Positions 1-6,766 of a stretch of DNA of 11,170 bases are shown piece after piece; the first letter of the stretch is position 1; every line of letters begins with the position of its first letter. The notes beneath the pieces were generated by a model. The model was not told the DNA's origin, did not search any database, and saw only the letters and a list, made by a program, of their open reading frames with translations. A program made the translations under genes and the position numbers. The DNA is taken from NCBI GenBank assembly GCA_964576585.1, contig CAZNWO010000108.1:1-11170 (forward strand), read 5' to 3'. This DNA comes from GCA-2730975 sp964576585. GTDB taxonomy: Bacteria > Verrucomicrobiota > Verrucomicrobiia > Opitutales > Seribacteraceae.

Positions 1-253
1 CGCGGATGGCAAGGTTGCCGTTGTCTATGGTTATGAGCTCCACGCCTTCCTGCTTCCCGCCCCGCAAGACGGTTCGCTTTACGGACCAAGGGGCTTTTGC
101 CTTGGATGGATAGAGAGCGGCGTTATCCAGTAGCACCTCGTCTTTCTTTGCCGAGTTGTCCTTAGGAGCATTCATGCTCATTTGAATGGAGCATCCCTGG
201 AAGATTAGGATACATGCGGAAAGGAAGGTAATGGATTGCCTGGATGCTTTCAT
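1..253 (-). CDS. Exported lipoprotein, N-terminal part; DUF4432 / aldose-1-epimerase-like (partial)
   Basis: The first 84 codons are visible and the gene continues past the left edge. The ATG at 253 opens a typical export signal: a basic start (MKASRQ), a hydrophobic stretch at residues 9-18, and a possible lipobox FQGC with Cys21. The -3 and -2 residues (Phe, Gln) are not ideal for a lipobox. After a Lys/Asp/Asn-rich linker comes W56-S-V-K, then RGGKQEGVELITIDNGNLAI at about 64-83. This resembles the start of DUF4432 proteins, galactose-mutarotase-fold enzymes thought to act on sugars, where a phrase like 'GVDVLEVDNG.L...V.PTRGM' is typical. The diagnostic PTRGM segment lies outside the window, so the family call is tentative. 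The gene starts 34 bp after the stop of the AroE-like gene on the same strand, so the two are probably co-transcribed. No clear ribosome binding site is present. Confidence 0.6.
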   Translation of the reverse strand, partial: MKASRQSITFLSACILIFQGCSIQMSMNAPKDNSAKKDEVLLDNAALYPSKAKAPWSVKRTVLRGGKQEGVELITIDNGNLAIR

Positions 254-287
254 TGGTCGGTGCGAGAGGTTGGTTGATAAATTGGGT

Positions 288-1142
288 TTATCCGAAAATG
301 TCCTCGAGAGCTTTCCGCATGACGGATGGATCGGGGTCTACGCCAGTCCAGTGACGAATGCCGATTACGCCTTGGTTGACGAGCATGCCGAGGCCGTCGA
401 TCACTTTGCATCCCTTCGCCCGAGCGTCCTTGACGAGATTGGTGGCGGGAGGGTTGGGGATGACGTCGGCGACCACCATGCCTTCGCGAAGGCTGTCGAC
501 GTCCAGATCGAGCCTGGCGTCGACGTCCGGGAAGAGACCAATGGAGGTGGCGTTGATCAGGACGTCCGTGCCTTCCGGAGCGGCGTACATGCTATCCCAA
601 GGAACGAAGTCGGCCTCAACCGGTAGCTTTTCGTCGAGCAGCTTGGTCAGCTCTTCTCCTCGCTCCACGGTACGGTTGACGATGGTAATCTTCGATGCGC
701 CGGCAAGGGCGACCTCCACGCCTATGGCTCGAGCGGCTCCTCCGGCTCCGAAGATAACCACGTTCTTGCCCGATGGGTCGGTGAGTTCGCGAAGAGATTC
801 GACGAAGCCCTTGCCGTCGGTGTTTTCGCCGATCCATTGTCCTTCCCTGCGAACGACGCAGTTTACGGCGCCCATGAGGGATGCGGATTCGCCGAGACCG
901 TCGAGATACTCGATTACCTTCACTTTGTGGGGGATGGTGCAGTTGAAGCCTTGGAATCCCATGGCCTTGGCGCCGTTAACCGCATCCTCGAGGCCATCGG
1001 GGGCGACCTCGATGGTTAGGTAGCGCCAGTCGAGGTTGTGGTGGCGATAAGCCGCCTCAACCATGGCTTGAGTTGGGTTTTCCGAGATAGGTTGGCCGAA
1101 TGCTGCGGTCAGCTCCTGCTTGAAGTTTAATGGTTCGCTCAT
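288..1142 (-). CDS. aroE: Shikimate dehydrogenase-family NADP-dependent oxidoreductase (AroE-like)
   Basis: A 284-residue protein, normal length for AroE. The family reduces 3-dehydroshikimate to shikimate with NADPH in the cytoplasm; relatives use quinate or other cyclic polyols. Visible motifs: catalytic Lys73 in IPHK, the GAVN segment at 91-94, Asp109 in NTDGKGF (107-113), the nucleotide-binding loop GAGGAAR (132-138), NRTVER (156-161) matching the NADP-type NRTxxR motif, NAT at 197-199, and the C-terminal GLGMLVNQG (250-258) with the substrate-side Gln257. The odd point is the N-terminal substrate motif. Where AroE normally has HSxSP, this protein reads S20-E-N-P-T-Q, so the two serines correspond to Asn22 and Thr24. 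A true shikimate or a quinate-like substrate are both possible. I chose the ATG at 1142 because homology starts there; the in-frame ATG at 1196 would add 18 unrelated residues. It heads an operon with the lipoprotein gene at 1-253 and is divergent from the PSD1 gene. Confidence 0.85.
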   Translation of the reverse strand: MSEPLNFKQELTAAFGQPISENPTQAMVEAAYRHHNLDWRYLTIEVAPDGLEDAVNGAKAMGFQGFNCTIPHKVKVIEYLDGLGESASLMGAVNCVVRREGQWIGENTDGKGFVESLRELTDPSGKNVVIFGAGGAARAIGVEVALAGASKITIVNRTVERGEELTKLLDEKLPVEADFVPWDSMYAAPEGTDVLINATSIGLFPDVDARLDLDVDSLREGMVVADVIPNPPATNLVKDARAKGCKVIDGLGMLVNQGVIGIRHWTGVDPDPSVMRKALEDIFG

Positions 1143-1217
1143 TTCAAGGGTCGTTTGTTTGTTGTGTTGCGAATCGACAAGCCAATGGGAAAGCACCGAA
1201 ATGAAAAGACAAAACTT

Positions 1218-1246
1218 TTAGCAATGGCATTAACTCTCTTTTTAAT
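1218..1246 (+). promoter_or_regulatory. Candidate sigma-70-type promoter for the PSD1-DUF1501 genes
   Basis: TTAGCA (1218-1223) and TTTAAT (1241-1246) are separated by exactly 17 bp, matching the -35 and -10 consensus at 4 and 5 of 6 positions. Transcription would begin near 1253, giving a leader of about 60 nt before the ATG at 1313. The site lies in the 170-bp spacer between the divergent AroE-like and PSD1 genes. No equally good promoter was found on the minus strand for the AroE-like gene. The assignment rests on consensus match only. Confidence 0.35.
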
Positions 1247-1312
1247 TTCATCTAGGGGAGGCTTCTCTCTTGAGTTTTGTCGGGGATTTTTTTGTATTCT
1301 TTTGACTCGGGA

Positions 1313-4099
1313 ATGAGAGCCAAAGAACGATTTGCCAATTTGTTTTTGCTGGGAACGTCCTTCCTTGGTTTTTGCTTAGTGGTCGTGTCCGCCGAGGAAC
1401 GGAAGGTCACGATGGCAAAGCCAACGTCGGAGCAAATTACTTTCTTCGAGTCCAAGGTGCGGCCGGTGCTGGTGGATAATTGCTTCCGCTGTCACGGTGG
1501 CGATCTCAAGAAGGAACCGAAGGCCGGGCTGACTTTGACCACATTGAAAGGCATGCTGCAGGGCGGAGATTCGGGCCCTGCCCTGATGCCGGGGAATCTT
1601 AATAAGAGCCTCATTGTAGAGGCCGTTCGCTATCGCAACGAAAACATGTCGATGCCTCCGAAAAAGCCGCTCAAGCCCGATGAAGTCAAGGTGATCGAGG
1701 AATGGGTGTCGATGGGCGCTCCGTGGCCTGGTTTCGAGGGGGAGATCGTTTTGCAGGCTACTGACGAAGGGGAGCCATACGACTGGGACAAGTTCCGCAA
1801 AGAACACTGGTCCTTTAAGCCCGTCTTGAAGAAGGATGCGCCGAAGGTCAGGCAGTTCGACTGGCCCCGAGGAGACTTGGACCGCTTCGTTCTTGCCCGC
1901 TTGGAGGAGGCTGGATTGAAACCAAACTCCCGAGCCGATAAGCGTATCCTGATTCGTAGGGCTACCCTCGACTTGATTGGATTGCCTCCTGCGCCCGAAG
2001 AGGTAAATGACTTTTTGGAAGATACTTCTGAGGATGCTTTTGGCAAGGTCGTCGACCGCTTGTTGGAATCCGAACAATACGGTGAGCGTTGGGCTCGCCA
2101 TTGGCTGGACGTGGCGCGTTACAGCGACGGGCTCGGTGGGTTTGGCGATGGGCAGGATTTACCCAACGCCTGGCGCTATCGAGACTGGGTGGTGAAAGCG
2201 CTCAACGAAGACTTGCCTTACGATCAGTTCGTTCGTCGGCAAATCGCCGGTGATCTCATGCAACCGGAACCCGATGCGCTGGGAACAGGTTTTTTCGCGG
2301 TCGGTCCGACCTATAAGGGGGACGGCGGTGATCCCGAGGCAACCAACGTAGCCAAAGCGGAGACATTAAGCGACCGCGTGGACACTTTTTCACGAGCCTT
2401 CCTCGGGTTGACCGCAGCTTGCGCCCGTTGCCATGATCACAAGTTCGATCCGATCACGACCAAGGACTACTATGCCATTGCCGGGATTTTCAACAACACC
2501 CGTAACGTCGACAAAGCCGTGGCATCGAAGGAAGAGGTCGACGCCTACAATGTAGCCCAGGCGGCGATCAAGAAAAAGCAAGACGAGCTCAAGCATTGGT
2601 CCGAGGATCTTAGAGAGGACGGTTCGCGTACTCTCATGCGGCAGTCGGACAAGTACCTGGTTGAACTCTTTGAGTACCATCGTCAACGAAGGATCCTGAC
2701 CGGGATTCCCGACCGCAATGCCTATGCCAAGGAGAAGGGTCTCAACCCAAAACGCTTGGAAGCATGGGAGCGATCCCTCAAGGATTTTCGGAACCGGGAA
2801 AAGTTCCCCCTGTTGGATGTTTGGTTTGAGAAGAACGCGATGAAGGAGGATACCGAGGCAACTGAGGAGGAGATCGTTGCCTCGGCTAAGAAATTTATGG
2901 AGCGCCTAGAAGCAATCTTGAAAGCGCTCGAGGCAAAAGACGTCGAGTGGCGCGAGAAGATGGCGTCGACCGGCAAGAGGCACGGGAGACCTCGCGCTCC
3001 CGGTGCCGACGGTGTCTTCATGAAACATTTGCGTGACGGACCTTGCCGAGTGGGCAATGTGAACGAGTTAGGCGAAGCCGAGAAGGAAATGCAAAAGACT
3101 TTTCAGGTCGCCCTCGACAAGTTGAAGAAGGAGTCTCCGAAGAAGCCCTCATCCGCACATGTCTTGGCCGATGGGGGCAGCGGCAACATGCACGTCGCCC
3201 TCCGGGGAGACTTGGCGAAGAGGGGAGAAGTCGCCCAGCGTAAGTTCCTTCGCGTCCTGGCAGGCGATGATGCTCCTGCATATAGCAAGGGCAGTGGGCG
3301 TCTTGAGCTTGCGGAATCAGTCGTGGATCCAGCCAATCCGCTTACTTCGCGAGTCATGGTGAACCGGGTTTGGCAGTGGCACTTCGGGCAGGGCTTGGTT
3401 CGCACGCCAAGTAATTTTGGCACCCTCGGCGAGAAGCCTAGCCATCCCCACTTGCTCGACTGGCTGGCTCGCGACTTCATGGAGAACGGCTGGTCGCTCA
3501 AACGTCTGCATCGAAAAATCATGCTTTCCGCCACATGGCAAATGAGCAGCGCTCACGACGATGCTAAATTCGCAAAGGACGGCGACAACCGCCTCATCTG
3601 GCGCATGAACCCTCGCAAGCTAGACGTGGAGTCTTGGAGGGATAGTCTCTTGGCTGCCAGCGGGGAGCTTGACCTGACGTTGGGCGGAGCGCCCACAACC
3701 AATATCATGGGTACTCCGAGACGGACGATCTATTCCAAGGTCAGTCGCAGTGGAGACCGTTTTGCGTCCGATGCTTTCCTGCGGCTCTTCGATTTTCCCG
3801 CTCCCCAATCAACCAGCGCCCAACGGGTTGTGAGCACTGTACCGCAACAATACCTTTTCATGATGAATAGCCCATTCATGATCAAGAGAGCGGCTGCCCT
3901 AGCCAAGGACTTGAGTTCCCTCGGAAACGACGAAGAACGAATCAAGGTTGCCTATGAGCGTCTCTATGCGCGTCCCGCGGATTCTCGAGAAGTGGAAGTT
4001 GGTCTTGCCTTTTTGGGGGGCGAGGAAAACTCTCAAGGCAAATGGTCGCAGTATGCTCAGGTTCTCCTGAGCGCTCACGAATTCATGCAAATACAATAA
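1313..4099 (+). CDS. Secreted PSCyt1-PSCyt2-PSD1 (DUF1549/DUF1553) cytochrome-like protein
   Basis: A 928-residue exported protein of the large planctomycete/verrucomicrobial cytochrome-like family. A signal peptide covers residues 1-27 (MRAKERF, then a hydrophobic stretch ending VVVSA before EER). The PSCyt1 domain spans about 38-140, with haem-binding motif CFRCH (57-61) and a possible axial Met in MSMPP near 112-114. PSCyt2 (DUF1549) spans about 182-396, with LDRFVLARLE, RRATLDLIGLPP, RWARHWLDVARYSD and a second motif CARCH (370-374) followed by DHKFDPI. A long charged linker (about 400-610) is rich in Lys, Glu and Arg. PSD1 (DUF1553) follows from about 612, with NPLTSRVMVNRVWQWHFG, then SNFGTLGEKPSHP and RKLDVESWRDSLLA. 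The family has been proposed to act in periplasmic oxidation, but substrates are mostly unknown. An upstream in-frame TTG (1277) would place 12 residues before the signal peptide, so the ATG at 1313 is preferred. The DUF1501 gene begins 9 bp after the stop. Confidence 0.92.
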   Translation: MRAKERFANLFLLGTSFLGFCLVVVSAEERKVTMAKPTSEQITFFESKVRPVLVDNCFRCHGGDLKKEPKAGLTLTTLKGMLQGGDSGPALMPGNLNKSLIVEAVRYRNENMSMPPKKPLKPDEVKVIEEWVSMGAPWPGFEGEIVLQATDEGEPYDWDKFRKEHWSFKPVLKKDAPKVRQFDWPRGDLDRFVLARLEEAGLKPNSRADKRILIRRATLDLIGLPPAPEEVNDFLEDTSEDAFGKVVDRLLESEQYGERWARHWLDVARYSDGLGGFGDGQDLPNAWRYRDWVVKALNEDLPYDQFVRRQIAGDLMQPEPDALGTGFFAVGPTYKGDGGDPEATNVAKAETLSDRVDTFSRAFLGLTAACARCHDHKFDPITTKDYYAIAGIFNNTRNVDKAVASKEEVDAYNVAQAAIKKKQDELKHWSEDLREDGSRTLMRQSDKYLVELFEYHRQRRILTGIPDRNAYAKEKGLNPKRLEAWERSLKDFRNREKFPLLDVWFEKNAMKEDTEATEEEIVASAKKFMERLEAILKALEAKDVEWREKMASTGKRHGRPRAPGADGVFMKHLRDGPCRVGNVNELGEAEKEMQKTFQVALDKLKKESPKKPSSAHVLADGGSGNMHVALRGDLAKRGEVAQRKFLRVLAGDDAPAYSKGSGRLELAESVVDPANPLTSRVMVNRVWQWHFGQGLVRTPSNFGTLGEKPSHPHLLDWLARDFMENGWSLKRLHRKIMLSATWQMSSAHDDAKFAKDGDNRLIWRMNPRKLDVESWRDSLLAASGELDLTLGGAPTTNIMGTPRRTIYSKVSRSGDRFASDAFLRLFDFPAPQSTSAQRVVSTVPQQYLFMMNSPFMIKRAAALAKDLSSLGNDEERIKVAYERLYARPADSREVEVGLAFLGGEENSQGKWSQYAQVLLSAHEFMQIQ

Positions 4100-4108
4100 G
4101 TCGAGGAC

Positions 4109-5557
4109 ATGAAGTATTATCAGCACCAAAAGGAGTATCGGGAGTCCATCCTGCGTCACGTCAGTCGACGGGACGCTCTTAGTAAAATGGGAGCAGGGAT
4201 GGGCGCCATCGGCTTGGCCGGTATGTTCGGCTTGGGTGACTTGGGAGCATCGACTGCAACGGAGGCCAATCCGCTGGCTCCGAAAAAGCCCCATTTTCCT
4301 GCCAAGGCCAAGCGGATCATTCAGCTCTTCATGCCCGGTGGGCCATCGCAGGTGGATACCTTCGACCATAAGCCGCTGTTGGCCAAACACGCGGGGGAAC
4401 GCCCTTCGCTGGTCGACCGCAAAACTTTGCGGAATACGAAGATGGGCCTTATGCCCTCACCCTTTAGCTTCAAGCGGTACGGGGAGTGCGGCAAGATGGT
4501 GAGCGATATTTTCCCTTACACAGCCGAGTGCGTGGACGACATTTGCTTCATTCACTCGATGCACACGAATATTCCGGAGCATGCCGGCGGCATACTCATG
4601 ACCAATCTTGGAGCCTTGCAGCCGAACCGCCCCAGTATGGGTTCTTGGCTTACCTACGGGTTGGGCGCCGATACCGAGGATTTGCCTGGGTTTGTCGCCA
4701 TGTCGCCCGTGGCTCAACCCCGCGGCAAGTTGGCCAATTGGGGGAATTCTTTTCTGCCAGGGGCCTATGCCGGGTCGTACGTCAATATCCAGAAAATGAA
4801 GCCGGAGGCTGTCATTAGTGATCTCAAGAACAGCTCCATTGGTCAAGCCGACCAGCGTAAGCAGGCGGATTTGCTGGCCAGTCTCAACCGCTTGCACTTG
4901 GAGCGTTTGGAGCAGGATCAGCAGTTGGAGGCCGGGATCCAGGCCATGGAAATGGCGTTCCGCATGCAGTTTTCCGTTCCCGACGTGTTCGATATCTCAA
5001 AGGAGACGCAGGCCACCCGCGATCTCTACGGTAAATCAGAATTTGCCAAAGGCTGCCTGATTGCGCGTCGCCTTGTGGAGCGTGGGGTAAGGGTGGTGCA
5101 GCTCTCCCATTCCATCAGTGGTTACGATATCGCCTGGGATACCGGACACGGTAATATCGTGAACGGACACCGTGAGTTGGCGGTGGCCTGTGATCAAGGA
5201 ATCGCCGGCTTGATCAAAGATCTCAAAAGCCGTGGCATGCTTGAGGATACCTTGGTGCTTTGGGGCGGCGAATTCGGGCGAGCTCCGACCTCCGAGGGTG
5301 CCAAAGGTCGCGATCACGACCATTACGGCTACACCGTATGGATGGCGGGTGGCGGAGTTAAGCCGGGTTTCAGTTATGGAGCCACCGACGAGTTCGGTTG
5401 TTCCGCAGTGGAAAACCGCATGCACGTTCACGATCTCCACGCAACTATTCTGCACTTGATGGGGCTGGATCACGAAAAACTGACCTACCGATACTCAGGT
5501 CGTGATTACCGCCTTACCGACGTGCACGGTCATGTCGTTCATGACCTCTTCGCCTGA
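4109..5557 (+). CDS. DUF1501 protein with Tat-type signal
   Basis: A 482-residue DUF1501 protein (sulfatase/alkaline-phosphatase-like superfamily), the usual partner encoded next to PSD1 proteins in planctomycetes and verrucomicrobia. The N-terminus has a twin-arginine motif SRRDALS (19-25) and a Gly/Ala-rich hydrophobic stretch (28-49), so export through the Tat pathway is likely. Family landmarks are RIIQLFMPGGPSQVDTFDHK (69-88), SMHTNIPEHAGG (150-161), RPSMGSWLTYGLG (174-186), VLWGGEFGRAP (383-393), GRDHDHYGYTVWMAGGGVK (400-418) and HDLHATILHLMGLDH (441-455). The many Asp, His and Glu residues in the last blocks are consistent with metal binding. Length is normal and no frame break is seen. 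The start lies 9 bp after the PSD1 stop, so translation is likely coupled; the purine run GAGGA at 4103-4107 is too close to the ATG for an ideal ribosome binding site. Function is not established for the family; a periplasmic hydrolase working with the PSD1 protein is inference. Confidence 0.92.
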   Translation: MKYYQHQKEYRESILRHVSRRDALSKMGAGMGAIGLAGMFGLGDLGASTATEANPLAPKKPHFPAKAKRIIQLFMPGGPSQVDTFDHKPLLAKHAGERPSLVDRKTLRNTKMGLMPSPFSFKRYGECGKMVSDIFPYTAECVDDICFIHSMHTNIPEHAGGILMTNLGALQPNRPSMGSWLTYGLGADTEDLPGFVAMSPVAQPRGKLANWGNSFLPGAYAGSYVNIQKMKPEAVISDLKNSSIGQADQRKQADLLASLNRLHLERLEQDQQLEAGIQAMEMAFRMQFSVPDVFDISKETQATRDLYGKSEFAKGCLIARRLVERGVRVVQLSHSISGYDIAWDTGHGNIVNGHRELAVACDQGIAGLIKDLKSRGMLEDTLVLWGGEFGRAPTSEGAKGRDHDHYGYTVWMAGGGVKPGFSYGATDEFGCSAVENRMHVHDLHATILHLMGLDHEKLTYRYSGRDYRLTDVHGHVVHDLFA

Positions 5558-5683
5558 AGGTTCATCTGTGATGGGTTGACGACCAACGCCCTTCATTCCC
5601 CTTGAAACTTTTAGTCCTTGGCTCCTTTTCAATGATGTTTACTGTTTTACTTTTCAAGAATCTTAAACCGGCAAGAACTTATC
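5558..5683 (+). promoter_or_regulatory. Leader of the sugar ABC operon with three TTTCAA/TTGAAA elements
   Basis: This 126-bp spacer separates the DUF1501 stop from the binding-protein start and probably holds the importer promoter. I see no strong -35/-10 pair. TTGAAA occurs at 5603-5608 and its complement TTTCAA at 5627-5632 and 5652-5657, so the elements sit 24 and 25 bp apart. They could be regulator half-sites, but the words are short and the region is T-rich, so chance is quite possible. No convincing rho-independent terminator follows the DUF1501 gene, so read-through into the importer genes is possible. No Shine-Dalgarno-like sequence precedes the ATG at 5684. Confidence 0.3.
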
Positions 5684-6763
5684 ATGAAGACATTGCTTAG
5701 AACTCTGGCGATTTGTGTCGCCTTTTCGATTTACTTTGGCTGCGGAGGCGGAGGTTCCGGAGGTGATTCGGACCGCAATGGTTCCGCGTCCGAGGAACCT
5801 GCTGGCTCTGGGTCGGCTTCGGTTGCTCCCGCAGGAAACGAGACAACGGCAGCGCCACCTCCCGTCGCACCTCCCAAGCCTAAGAAGAAACGCGGTACGA
5901 TCGGTATCTCGGTCCTGACCCTAGGCAACCCCTTCTTCAAGGTCATTGCCGACAACGTGACTTCCGAGGCAGCCAAGCACGGCTATGACGTCCTAGTCGT
6001 AGATGGCGACCGCGACGTCCAGAAGCAGGCGAATCAGATCGATGACTTTCTCGTCAAGGGCGTCGATGCAATTATCTTGAACCCTTGCGACCGCGTTTCC
6101 ATCGGGACTGCCGTTGCAAAGGCAAACGAGGCGGGCGTGCCGGTGTTTACCTGCGACTTGAAATGCGTCGCCGAAGGCGCCCAGATCGTGTCTCACGTTG
6201 GTACGGACAACCTGCAAGGCGGAAAACTTGCCGGGGAGGCAATGATCGAGGCTCTCGGCGAGCAAGGCGGCAAGGTGTTGATCGTCCATTTTCCCCAGGC
6301 GAATTCCTGCCAGCTGCGCGTACAGGGCTTCAAGGAAGTCGTGGATACGTACAATTCAAAGGTTTCTTCCGGTAAAATCGAGGTGGTGGCTGAACTCGAT
6401 GGAGGAGGAGTGCGCGACGAGGGTTTCAAGGTGACGGAGGATACTCTGCAGGCTCATCCCGATCTTCGCGCCATCTTTGCAATAAACGATCCATCGGCTC
6501 TTGGCGCCCGCGCCGCCTTGGAGAAGGCGGGCAAACAGGATGCTGTGACCATTGTCGCCTTTGACGGTCAACCCGAGGGGAAGCAGGCGATCAAGGATGG
6601 AAAAATTTATGCGGACCCGATTCAGTTTCCCGACTTGATCGGACAAAAGACGGTCCAGCTCATCATTAATTATTTTTCGGGAAGGGAAGTGCCCACGGAG
6701 GTCTTGATTCCCACAAAACTCTACAAGAAGGCAGACGGACTTGCTGACCCGGACTTGAAGTAG
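5684..6763 (+). CDS. Lipid-anchored sugar-binding protein of a ribose-type (CUT2) ABC importer
   Basis: A 359-residue periplasmic binding protein, RbsB-like (Peripl_BP_4). The signal peptide ends in YFGC, with Cys20 as the likely lipidated residue. A Gly/Ser-rich then Ala/Pro-rich linker (about 21-70) acts as a flexible tether before the binding domain begins at GTIGISVL (71-78). Residues matching the RbsB sugar pocket are visible: Asn82, Phe84 and Phe85 in NPFF, Asn133 in NPCD, Asp158, Arg212 in LRVQGF, Asn268-Asp269, Asp294 in AFDG, and Gln314. The residue after Asp158 is Leu, where RbsB has its second ring-contacting arginine (Asp89-Arg90), so the ligand need not be ribose. It would capture a monosaccharide-like ligand and deliver it to the permease encoded downstream. 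It is the first gene of a three-gene importer operon; the ATPase frame opens 3 bp after its stop. The transporter class is secure; the substrate is not. Confidence 0.93.
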   Translation: MKTLLRTLAICVAFSIYFGCGGGGSGGDSDRNGSASEEPAGSGSASVAPAGNETTAAPPPVAPPKPKKKRGTIGISVLTLGNPFFKVIADNVTSEAAKHGYDVLVVDGDRDVQKQANQIDDFLVKGVDAIILNPCDRVSIGTAVAKANEAGVPVFTCDLKCVAEGAQIVSHVGTDNLQGGKLAGEAMIEALGEQGGKVLIVHFPQANSCQLRVQGFKEVVDTYNSKVSSGKIEVVAELDGGGVRDEGFKVTEDTLQAHPDLRAIFAINDPSALGARAALEKAGKQDAVTIVAFDGQPEGKQAIKDGKIYADPIQFPDLIGQKTVQLIINYFSGREVPTEVLIPTKLYKKADGLADPDLK

Positions 6764-6766
6764 CCT

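Noticed and set aside
358..1023. Long plus-strand open frame opposite the AroE-like gene
   Set aside because: Its translation is low-complexity Ser/Pro/Arg sequence without recognisable motifs, while the minus strand encodes a complete AroE-type protein; it is an antisense shadow.
1376..2101. Minus-strand open frame opposite the PSD1 gene
   Set aside because: It is wholly antisense to the clearly conserved PSCyt1/PSCyt2 domains and shows no family motif of its own.
5575..5589. GTTG...CAAC inverted repeat after the DUF1501 gene as a terminator
   Set aside because: The stem has only four pairs and is not followed by a T-run.
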